Part shown: positions 49,601 through 58,655 of the stretch, piece after piece
Layout: each line of letters opens with the position of its first letter
Position numbering within the stretch: position 1 is the first letter of the stretch
Assembly (NCBI GenBank): GCA_017506865.1
Contig: JAFCMP010000532.1
Coordinates: 434,001 to 498,000 of the forward strand
Length of the DNA stretch: 64,000 nucleotides
Origin: Tribonema minus
Taxonomy: Eukaryota > Sar > Xanthophyceae > Tribonematales > Tribonemataceae
Direction: 5' to 3'
The notes under the pieces: model-generated
What the model was told of the DNA's origin: nothing
What the model saw: the letters and a program-made list of their open reading frames with translations, nothing else
Database searches by the model: none
Translations under genes and position numbers: made by a program

Positions 49601-52600
49601 CCCTACCCTAAACCATGTGGGGGTCTTAATCGCCATCATATACGGTACAGACGCCACGCCATGTGCCGCCCTCTCAACAAGTCCTCAGCTCTCCTCATGC
49701 GTATTCAATCACCGGACGTTTTTTTCCCTTGCATTGCAGACGTTCGGCGGCAAAGACCCTGGGCCTGCGGCTGCTGTCCTCGTGCAGCACTGTGACGGCA
49801 GACGTGGCCAGCTTCATAGACGTCCAGGTTCCAACCAAGGCGCGGATCGTCGTCTGCGACCAGGCCAATGACGCGGTGAGTTGCTCGTTCAGTAGTGTGG
49901 CGATGTACGCCAAAGTACTTTTGAAGTATGACTGCGTGCATCGGCCTGTAGTTGGCGCCGCCACTTACTCACTCACTTTGACGAATCGCTGAACCCAAGT
50001 CGCACGAATCGAGGCTCGCACTGCAGAGCGGTGGAAGTGCGACGAATATCACTGCCCCACGGGGATGATGTGTGCTACCTAAAGGCCTGTGCATCTGAAA
50101 GCAGTGGTGAACACGTACGCATCCAGGCTAGGGTTAGGGTTAGCATGAGATTTCAGGGGTTGGAGCATCAGTAGTACCTGCTAGGGTTAGGGTTGTGCGC
50201 GTGCGGCTTAGTAGGATTAGGGTTAGGGTCGGGGAGCGCGGATTAGGTTTAGGTTAGGGGGTTAGGGTTAGGTTAGGGGTAGGGGTAGGGGCATCAGGGT
50301 GAGGGTTAGGGTTGGGGATCAGGGTTAGGGTTGAGGGCAGGGGTTAGGGGTTAGGGTTTGGATTAGGGTTAGAGTTAGGGTTGCGCAAGTAGGGTTAGGT
50401 CAGAAATTGGGTTAGGGTCAGGGGCATCAAGGTGAGGGGTAGGATTAGGGTTAGCGGTTAGGGCCAGAATTAGGTTAGGGCTAGGGCTAGCATTGGGGAT
50501 TAGGGTTGAGAGTAGGGTTAGGGCTGGGGCTTTGGGTAAGGGTAGGGTTAGGGTTAGATTGCTGCAATTTTAGACAGAAGAGCGTGTTGGTTGCAAGCTG
50601 ACATGTCTGCTGCGTGTCTGTCGCTGTTGTTTGTGTCCTGCAGGATGTCGATGAGCCCGAGCCGGAGGAAGGGCCTGCCCCCTGCAAGCCTTCGCCTGCG
50701 CTTCCCAGCAAGGCCAACACGGCGCGCCACTGCGCTGATGCTTGTGCTGCCCCCAGCCACACCATTGAGGACGCCAAGGCTCAGGCTGACACTGGCAAGC
50801 TGCCTCAGGTAATTGCCTTGGCATTGAGAAATGGCTTGCGTGCGTGCAGAGTTGCTGCAGCTGAGTACCTACTGTGGTATAACGCAGTGAGAATCGGTTC
50901 AGCTGCTCTGCAGGGGAGTGGCATGTTGACTTATGCATGCGCGTTGGGGTTAGGATTAGGGTTAGGGTTAGGGTTAGCAAGGCAAATGGTGCATGTTCCT
51001 GACAGGTACTTTGGCATGCTTGAACTACATGGAGAAGATTCATGATCATGCATGCAGTGATGGTGAGCAACAGTGGCTGCTGTTGAACTGGTTGCTCAGT
51101 CCCCGGCGCGATGTGAACTGGGGACTGATTTTTTAAGAGAGGACATTAAACCATATGAACTTTTAGGCATAAACTGCAAGTAATATCATTGTTATGGCCA
51201 GCAATCAATAACATAATGAAGCAGAAGTAGCTTGAAGTCACTTTTGTGTTGCGCGCAGGGTCTTCGCCTGAATCACACATTGAACTTTGACTTCAGCATC
51301 ATCTTCAAATTTGAAGTTGGTGCAAGTTCAGTTGTGAACCTGCTGTGTGCTTATCGGCTAATCTTAAACGTCTTGAACACCGGTGCGTCACTTCTTGACC
51401 TCAACATCATGCTGGAATGCAGCAGCGTACGCCGGCGGGGTTCATACAGATTGGCCAAAGTGGTTCACCTTCCAAACAGCTGGGTCGTTTTCTTGTTGCG
51501 GTTCAGGTCCGGTACCTTGCGTTCCAATACGATGCGATCCGTTTGTATGACCTTTCCGCGACACTCATCCGCAAGCATACTTTTGCTGCCGCCTTGAAGC
51601 AGGAGGGCAAGGACGAGATCGACAACCAGCAGCCTGCCCCCTGCCACGCCATTCCGTGCCAAGCACCTACAATGATTGTGAGACAGCGCGAGCGCGCGCC
51701 TGTTCCAAAGGCACCTGCACCTGTGGAACAGTCGGCTGAAACAACTGCGAGCCAGTGTTCTCCGCCTGTGCCACCCGCGATGGACGTGGGTCAGCACAAA
51801 CCGGTCGTGGCTGCTGCAGAGCTCGCACACCAGCAGGAGCAGCAGGCAGTGTCGCCTGCATCGGCTACGGAACCTGCCAGCAATGTCGCTCAGGTGGCAA
51901 CAGTTGCACCGGCACCTGCACAGGCTGGTCAGCAGGCGGATGCGGAGGTCGTTCAGCAAACGCCTTCTCCGGGTCAGTGCAGCCCCCCCACACCACCTGC
52001 AGAGGAAGTGGGTCAGCACGAGCCAGCAACACCTTCTGTCGAGCTCACGCACACGGAGGCAGTGGTAGTGGCTGCGGAACCTGCAGGCAACGTTGCTCAT
52101 ATGACACCTGAACGCGCCTTCACACCAGCTGCCACAGTGCCGGAGACCACAAAGCTGGAGCCAGTGACACTGGAGTCCGCGGCAGAGATATCTCAGCGTC
52201 GCTCGACGGCTGATATTGCCGCCATTGATGGCACGTCAGCAGGTGATGATGCTCAGGTGCAGGACGCTCTCGCCGCGACTGCTCCGCGTGCTCCCAGCAG
52301 CACTGCTCAGCCGGCCAGCACCATGCCGACTGCAGCAGCGGACGATACCGACACCAGCAGCGCAACCGGCATTGTGCCACTGGGCGATGCAGCCGGCGCA
52401 GAGGCAGCGCCAGAGACGGCAACAGCACCGGCGCCAGTGGCGGCGGCAATGCCCGCAGCAGCAGCGCCCAGCGACGGGCAGCAGCAGGTGCGCAGAGAGC
52501 GGCGTTGGTCGTTTGATGACATTGCCGTCGTGGATGAGCAACTGGACGCCTTCGCGCCGCCGGACGACGCAGCGACACTCGACGCCAGCGACGATATCGA

Positions 52601-55600
52601 GTTGGACCTGCTGATGGCCCTCATGGATCTCGGCGTCGACTTAATGTCGACTGACACCGACTCTAGCGCGCCGCTTTGCGTTGACAACACGGCAACGCCT
52701 CACGTGAGCGACAAAGCGGCGACGTCGGGTCGGAGCGATGCTGCCACTGGCAACGCTCAGCTGCCTGTACTACCGCTGCTCGAGGCTCTTCCTTCCTGGG
52801 ACAGCCAGGGCGAAGACTGGTCGGGCCTGCAGCTGCCAACAGACAGCACCGGCGTTGGCTCCTTCACGGCAATGCTTGCTGATGCCTCAGCGGCGTCGAC
52901 TCCTGAGGAGACTGGCTTTGCGGGCGCTGCGGCAGCTGCATCGCAGCACTCTTGTCAGGTGCGTGCCGTGACGCGCTCGAATACATACTTGCATGTGCTC
53001 AGAGCAAGTTCGACTTTGACTGCATCCACAGTGCTCAACGTGCCTCTGTACATAGAAGTATAGTTCAGAGCACGTCTGTCACATCGTATCCGGCACTGTG
53101 CTCTCTGCATCCAGGCATTGCTTCACGGCATCTCACAATGTGCGAGCACCTTGTTGCTTTGACATACTTCGCAAAGTATCATGCTCAGGAACAAGGGATA
53201 AAGCCATATACAGCGCTATGGACAATACCAGTGCACTCGCTCACACAAATATAGCCCCCCCCCCCCCCCCCCCCCCCCCCCCTGCTCTGTTGAAAATTAC
53301 ATCTATACCTGGCTGTTGCATCAGCACATTACGGCTGACCGGTGCACCTCAACTCACAGCGCTTTTGGCTCCGCTGCACTGTCTGCCTTCCATGCTTTCT
53401 GCACACGCAATGCACGACGCTCAATGTGGTACATGATGTGCAGAGCGCTGTCGTGCTGCGTAGAGCCTCACTGCGCTAATCAGCTCACAATTCACTTGAG
53501 CATTTACCATCCCAAGAAACTCAGCGCTCTTTCCTTTCGATGCATCTATGTTCTTGCTCATGCAGGCCTCGACAGACAACACGCTACCTCTGCAAGCCGC
53601 CGCAGCGCCTGCCGCGGAAACTTCAACGGCCACTGACACGAAATCGCCGGCCTTCGTGGTGGCGGCACCGGAGTCTGCGTCGACAACATGCATCATCTGC
53701 AGCGGCCCTGGCTCCATCCCTGCTGGAGCTGGTGTTGGCGCACCACTGCACGATACCACACCTGCGCCAGCTGCTGTGCCGGCTCCCCTAATTCCCTCTG
53801 CAACGGTGGGCGAGGCTGCTGGCGTACTTGCAGTACCTGCTGGAGCGCTGGCGCTGCACGCGACGCCTTCCGCCCCGCTCCCCTCCACTGCTCAGCCTAC
53901 TTCAGCGGCACTGCCGATTGGCGCAGCAGTTAAGCGACCTACGGCAATGCCCAGCAAGGGCGCCAGCGGCACCGCGGCGGCAGTAGGCAACGCGGCAGCA
54001 CTGGCTGGTCGCAAAATTCTGAAACCCAAGAGGCCAGGTGCACGTGCCGCAAAGAAGCAGCTGACCGCTGCGGCACCATCTACCACACAGTATGTGCCTG
54101 CACTAGCCAGCGGGTCACTGTCAGCCGTCGCAGCGACAACCACCGGCACAACGACAGGAGGAGTGTCGCAGCCAGTAGCGGTGCCAGCGGTGGCAGGTTT
54201 GCAAGGCCCAGCATTCATGCTCGGCGGTGCCATGGACAGCTGCAGCGCTCGTCAGCCTGCAGCGCCTGCGGCATTCGGCGAGACGTCAGCTGCAAATGCG
54301 GCTTCTTCAACATCACCAGAGGGTTTCCTTGCGCTTCTTGCTGGTACAGCGGCCGCGCGCCCTGCAGCAGCGAACGCATGTGATGGCGCGCCAGCAAGTG
54401 ATGACGGTCAGGCACAGGACGATCTCGTCGCTAGTGTTCCGCGTGACTCCAGCAGCACTGCTCAGCCGCGCAGCATCGCGCCGGCTGCGGCAGTGGACGG
54501 CAGCGACGCCAGCAGCACAGCCGGCGCTGTGCCACCGGGCGATGCAGCGGATGCAGAGGCAGCACCAGCGACAGCGGCGGTGGCGGCAGTACCAGAAGCA
54601 GCAGCGCCCAGTGACGGCCAGCAGCAGATTCGCAGAGAACGGCGCGGGTCGTTCGACGCAATCGCCGTTGTAGATGAGCAACTGGATTCCATCGCACCGC
54701 CGGACAACGCAGCAAGCCTCGGCGACAGCAGCGAGTTGGACGCGCTGCTGTTTGCCCTCTTAGACATGGGCGTCGACATGCTGCCCACCAACACCGACCC
54801 GAACGCGCCGCCTTGCGTTGACAACACGGCAACGCCTCATGTTAGCGACGATGCGGCAGCCTTTAGTCGGAGCGATGCTGCCGCTGGCAACGCTCAGCTG
54901 CCTGTACTACCGCTGCTCGAGGCTCTTCCGTCGTGGGACAGCCAGGGCGAAGACTGGTCGGGCCTGCAGCTGCTAACAGACAGCACCGGCATTGGCTCCT
55001 TCACGGCAATGCTTGCTGATGCCTCAGCGGCGTCGACTCCTGAGGAGCCTGGCTTTGCGGGCGCTGCGGCAGCTGCACCGCAGCCCTCTTGTCAGGTGCG
55101 TACTGTGAAGCGCTGTGATACGTTATAGAAGTATGTGAATAAGCTCGACTTTTTAAAAGTATTACCACAGTGCTCAACATGCCTCTGTAGGTAGAACTAT
55201 AGTATAGCTCACAAGTGTCACATCAGCGCTTTGTACAATGCCAGTGCTTTGCGCTCGCACAAATGTATCCCCCCCCGTCCCCCCCCCCCCCCCCCCCCTC
55301 ATGTTTTTCTGTTAGATATTCATTTATGCCTGGCCATTGCGTCAGCACATCATCCTTGACCGGTACATTTCAACTCGCAGAGCTTTCGGCTGCGCCTGCA
55401 CTGTCTGCCTTCCACACGTTGTGCACACACACACCACAACGCTAAACCTGATACATTGTGCGCAGAGCACTTTTGTCCATTTTTAGAGCCTTGGCGCAGA
55501 GCACTTTTGTCCATTGTTAGAGCCTTGCTGCGCTGATCAGCTCACAACTCACTGACGCATGACCATGCCAATAAACTCAACGCTCTTTCCTGCGGTGCAT

Positions 55601-58600
55601 CTCTGTTCTTGCTGATTCAGGCCACTACGGACATCACGCCAACAGTGCAAGCCGCCCCTGTGCCTGCTGCGGAAACCTCAACGGCCACTGACGCGCAATC
55701 GCCGGCCTTGGTGGCGCCGGCACCGGGGTCTGCATCGACAACATGCATCATCTGCAGCGGCCCTGGCTCCCTCCAAGCTGGCGCTGGTATTAGCGCGCCG
55801 CTGCACAACACTGCAGCTGCGCCAGCTGCTGTGTCGGCTCCCCGTAATTTCCTCTGCAACGGTGGGCGAGGCTGCTGGCGTACTTGCAGTGCCTGCTGGA
55901 GCGCTGGCGCTGCACGCGACGCCTTCCGCCCCGCTCCCGTCCACTGCTCAGCCTACTTCGGCGGCACTGCCGATCGGCACAGCAGGTAAGCGACCTACGG
56001 CAATGCCCAGCAAGGGCGCCGGCGGCACCGCGGCGGCAGTAGGCAACGCGGCAGCACTGGCTGGTCGCAAGATTCTGAAATCCAAGAGGCCAGGTGCTCG
56101 TGCTGCAAATAAGAAGCTGACACCTGCTGCACCATCAGCTCCCACCGCGTCTGCAACTGATGCTGCTACCTACCAGTATGTGCCTGCGCTAGCCAGCGGG
56201 TCACAGTCAGCCGTCGCAGCGTCTGCAACGCCTACTGCTGCCACTACCTACCAGTATGTGCCTGCGCTAGCCGGTGGGTGGCAGTCAGCCGTTGCATCGA
56301 CAGCCAGCGGCACGACGACAGCAGGACCGTCACACCCGGTAGTGGTGCCGGCGCTGGCAGAATCGCAACGCCCAGCATTCGTGATCGGCGGCGCCATGGA
56401 CAGCAGCAGCGCTCATCAGCCCGCAGCGCCTGCGGCATTCTGCGAGACGTCAGCTGCACATGCGGCTTCTTCAACATCACCAGGGGGGTTCCTTGCACTG
56501 CTCGCTGGCACAGCGGCCGCGCAATCTCCAGCAACTACTGACATGGACATTGACGCGGTGATGGGACTGCCCGACGCAACTGGCGCAGTGGCGACTGAGC
56601 AACCGACGAAGCAGCAGCAGGCAGCTTGTGCTGAGCCATCAGCTGGCATGGTATTGGAGGCCCACACGCTGCTGCCGTCAATTACTGGCACCCCTCAGGC
56701 GAATGATTCTGGTATGGTCATTGACAGCATCACACCGCCACTGGCATCAACCTCCCCTCCTGCACCTGCAGGCACGCTGAACGGCTGGGTCGCCGTTCCA
56801 CAGCAGCCTCCGCAGCAGCTTATCTACAATGCACCACCACTAGCTTCAGCCTCGCCCGCTGCAGATGCGGCAGCGCCGAACGGATGGGTGTCCGCTCCGC
56901 AGCAGCCGCCGCTGCAACAGGGATCCCTCGCCGGAACGCCGTCCTTTGCGAGGACAACCATCAAGCCCAGGAGGCCTCGAGCATCCTCAGCTGCGGCAGC
57001 AACAGCGCCCACGACAGCACCGCTTCCTGCTCCTCCACTGACTTCCGGCTCGCCCGCTGCAGTTGCGGCAGCGCCAAACGGATGGGTATCCGTTCCGCAG
57101 CAGCCGCCGCCGCACCAGGGTTCCTTCGCCGGAACGCCGTCTTGTGCCAGAAAGATAATCAAGCCGAGGAGGCCTCGAGCATCGGCAACTGCGGCAGCAA
57201 CAGCGCCTGCAGCAGCACCGCTTCCTGCACCTCCACTGGCGTCGGGCTCGCCCGCTGCAGTTGCGGCAGCGCCAAACGGATGGGTATCCGTTCCGCAGCA
57301 GCCGCCGCCGCAGCAAGGTTCCGCCGCTGCAATGCCGTCCTTCAGCATGACGTTGATCAAGCCCAGAAGGCCTTGAGCGTCTGCGACAGCGGCAGCAACA
57401 GCGCCCGCGGCAGCACCGCTTCCTGCTCCGGCACCGGTTCTCGCGGCTGCGCCACGTCCCGCACCTGTGCCACAGCCTGCCGCACCTCCACTGTCTGCAC
57501 CAGCGCCTGCACCAGTGCCCAGCGCTCAAAGCCCCCTTGGCAGGTATGAAATCACGACGTTGTAGTACACTTTGGTATAGGAAATCAAGTGCAACAGCTG
57601 GACATGCGCTCTCTGTAAAATTTGTACTGTACAAACCCCGCCATCATCACCCACCCTGCATCACCATGCCCTCCTTGCAGGCGCTGCCACGTAATGTGAC
57701 ATCCGCCCATAGATGGTGGGCACTCTGTCACCTTGTCAACACCGTAGAATTGTCAGCGGCAGCACAAGTAAATAACGGCGTTAAGTTCTTAATTGTACTT
57801 GTGTTTTTCTCTTTGTCAAGCAGGAGTTGTCCGCTCCGCGTCGTGCTCATGAGCAGCGCGCCCGATGAGAGCGGCATTGACCAGGAGCTGGAGAATCCAG
57901 CGGTTCTTGTGCCAGAGGTTCAACAAGACGAAAAGGTGAGCTGAGCAAGAAGACGTGCTGGAGGGGTGATTTTGAGTTATGCAACGAGCTGGTTGTTCTG
58001 ACTAGTTGTGTACGTACATTGACAAAATAGCAGTCGCAGGTGTTGCCTGCGTCAAGAATTCGCTGCTGGTGGCAGATGGGCAGACAACTTGTAGTATATC
58101 AGAAGTATGGACTGACCTACGTACACATTTGTGAGGCGCATCAAGGTAGCCAACTGATAGTCAGTCGTGTACTGCCAAAAGGCATGGAGGAGCTCGACAA
58201 AGCAGTCTCGCTGCTGCTTTTCATTTTTGAAATGCTGGTATTTTGTATGCTGTCGTTCTATATGCTGGCGCGTGCACAAACTGCTTCAAAACCAGCATTC
58301 AGCTGCGACTGCCTCGGCTCAAAGACCTCTGTTTCAGTAGCATCTGTGACTTTGTGCAGTGATACTTGCACGCCCCCCTGCGTGCTGTCTAATGATGCGC
58401 ACGCAAAAGAGTCTTCCCCAGCATGCGTGCCGATGAAGCCTCTGCGGTGATCGATGCACTTCAACTGTGACGTGTCATTGCACTTCAACTGAGACATCCT
58501 TGCTGCCCTCCCTACCTTTTCAGGAAATGCCAACGCCGCCCGCGCCGACCTCACCATCCTCTGGGAACCCCCGCAAGCGCGCTAACAATGGCGCGCAGGG

Positions 58601-58655
58601 TGCCACTGCCCATGGGGCGGCAGGGGCGCCTGCGGGGGCTCCCCCTCCCCGCTGA
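37623..58655 (+). CDS. Giant protein with three degenerate DEAD-box RecA1 domains (5' end unresolved)
   Basis: Exons: 37623-39141, 39480-39726, 40440-40514, 41492-41854, 42725-43218, 43665-43896, 44524-44619, 45129-45265, 45746-45869, 46343-46521, 47164-47455, 47857-47946, 48406-48527, 49740-49875, 50644-50808, 51423-52958, 53566-55095, 55621-57543, 57824-57935, 58524-58655. Every junction is phase-compatible; total about 3,170 residues. An acidic, poly-Ala first exon is followed by three DEAD-box-like RecA1 domains and a disordered Pro/Ala/Gln-rich tail ending GNPRKRANNG. Motif I (GSGKT-type) and DEAD are lost in all three domains, so ATP hydrolysis is unlikely; a scaffold or RNA/protein-binding role is an inference. 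No RecA2 domain is seen. The 5' exon has an open phase-1 start, so an upstream exon is missing. Exon 18 shows a one-base frameshift near 55843 and an in-frame TGA at 57374-57376. I know of no family with this architecture. It might be two genes divided near 50,800-51,420. Confidence 0.6.
38450..38600 (+). repeat. Poly-alanine minisatellite in exon 1
   Basis: Two 60-base units each read VEQGD or QEDV followed by AAAAAGAAAAAAAAA-type stretches and a closing V(V/M)EQGD. It is GCG/GCA-rich and in frame, and is a likely source of length polymorphism. Confidence 0.6.
39100..41854 (+). other. Degenerate RecA1 domain A (coding region)
   Basis: Spliced residues about 495-734 of the giant protein. The lead-in HPSLWKFHHGFEAGAACMVL sits where the Q-motif helix would be. 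The motif I place reads VKRDDPTSVRD (no GKT), Ia FEPQVVVLTTQLLAPGLKAA, Ib TKILITTPHV, II SALVIHAADHLEAM (HAAD for DEAD), III KRVVLSYCVPDD (SYC for SAT). The domain closes with VDLTQKLVVVCDEDA, which parallels the strand leading into RecA2 of real helicases. Motifs II and III share one exon here, unlike domains B and C, so one intron appears to have been lost (or gained in the others). Confidence 0.65.
39757..39863. repeat. Intronic 110-base dispersed repeat, copy 1
   Basis: AGAGCTCTAGGTGA, then GATGGTTAGCCGCAAGTGCC, then CCACGAGTCAAACAGTGCCA. It is about 93 percent identical by eye to bases 44974-45081. The minus strand reads CSSGDHGYWWKALAANH in both copies. Confidence 0.8.
43600..45869 (+). 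other. Degenerate RecA1 domain B (coding region)
   Basis: Spliced residues about 899-1095. RDFTLAWLAEQTRLQENLVI leads in, motif I reads LGGDAAVAAAA, Ia HIILVGSVELAKQLAAELL, Ib FHILVGTPEQ, then CVRRGYLSTDAWSLVLLGVD with GVDTW for DEAD, and QATLFLDCQEE for SAT. The run from GTPEQ through YLSTDAW to the motif III strand can be aligned by eye with eIF4A-type helicases at almost constant spacing. This is the clearest of the three domains. Confidence 0.7.
44974..45081. repeat. Intronic 110-base dispersed repeat, copy 2
   Basis: Second copy of the element at 39757, same orientation, in a different intron of the same gene (between the Ib and II exons of domain B). It could be a short non-autonomous element or a by-product of the domain duplication. 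Confidence 0.8.
45917..45940 (+). repeat. Poly(G) tract
   Basis: An uninterrupted run of more than 20 G in an intron. It is likely prone to replication slippage and sequencing error. Confidence 0.9.
48641..48669 (+). repeat. Poly(C) tract
   Basis: About 27 consecutive C within an intron of the giant gene. Similar tracts lie at 17243-17272, 42643-42660, 53253-53282 and 55284-55299. Confidence 0.9.
48839..49648. mobile_element. MITE-like non-autonomous DNA transposon
   Basis: Thirty-base terminal inverted repeats: left 48839-48868 begins GTACCATATATGATGGCGAT and continues TAAGACCCCC; right 49619-49648 is its reverse complement with one mismatch. Total length is about 810 bases, without a plausible transposase. 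If the outermost TA is the target duplication, this would fit a Tc1/mariner-type element. A second motif, CATGTACCCCCCG, occurs inside each half (48929 and 49518). It sits in the intron between the motif II and motif III exons of domain C. Confidence 0.65.
50130..50565 (+). repeat. Degenerate interstitial telomere-type repeat (TTAGGG)n
   Basis: Dozens of TTAGGG/TTAGGGG/GTAGGG units on the plus strand, mixed with GCATCAGGGTGAGG-type spacers, in the intron before the exon at 50644. Smaller tracts lie at 48309-48336, 50946-50978, 61030-61068 (CCCTAA orientation) and 62588-62650 (GGGGTAGGGGGTAG). Confidence 0.85.
52230..56520 (+). repeat. 2.1-kb tandem duplication spanning exon halves and an intron
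   Basis: Unit 1 is about 52230-54365 and unit 2 about 54388-56520. Each unit holds the 3' half of one exon (VVDEQLDAFAPPDDAA / VVDEQLDSIAPPDNAA; LPVLPLLEALPSWDSQGEDW in both; ending CQ|GTGCGT), a C-tract intron, and the 5' half of the next exon (ETSTATD, STTCIICSGPGS, GRKILKPKRPGARAA / GRKILKSKRPGARAA). The middle exon, 53566-55095, is therefore a hybrid. Confidence 0.85.
56800..57470 (+). repeat. Roughly 180-base in-frame repeats near the 3' end of exon 18
   Basis: Units reading (L/V)(A/T)SGSPAA.AAAPNGWVS, VPQQPPPQQGS and IIKPRRPRAS begin near 56840, 57040 and 57235. A shorter first unit (APAGTLNGWVAVPQQPPQQ) lies near 56770. In the last unit the codon after KPRRP is TGA instead of CGA. Confidence 0.75.

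Larger units (their letters stand above)
47164..49875 (+). other. Degenerate RecA1 domain C (coding region)
   Basis: Spliced residues about 1155-1368. RCEATALRAVLGRFNIDP leads in, then LASVVLVHDDPAVCARPL at motif I, YTPQVVVLAHRDLCADFAFA at Ia, PSVLLATPLEA at Ib, FMHTVVLHGVDRIVEAG with HGVD for DEAD, and LRLLSSCSTVTADVASFIDV then ARIVVCDQAND at motif III. PQVVVL in motif Ia is shared with domain A. The exon boundaries match domain B exactly in phase. Confidence 0.62.

Noticed and set aside
50644..51620. A RecA2 helicase domain after domain C
   Set aside because: The residues around GRFLVAVQVRYLAFQYDAI looked helicase-like at first, but no motif IV, V or VI (HRIGR-type) is visible.
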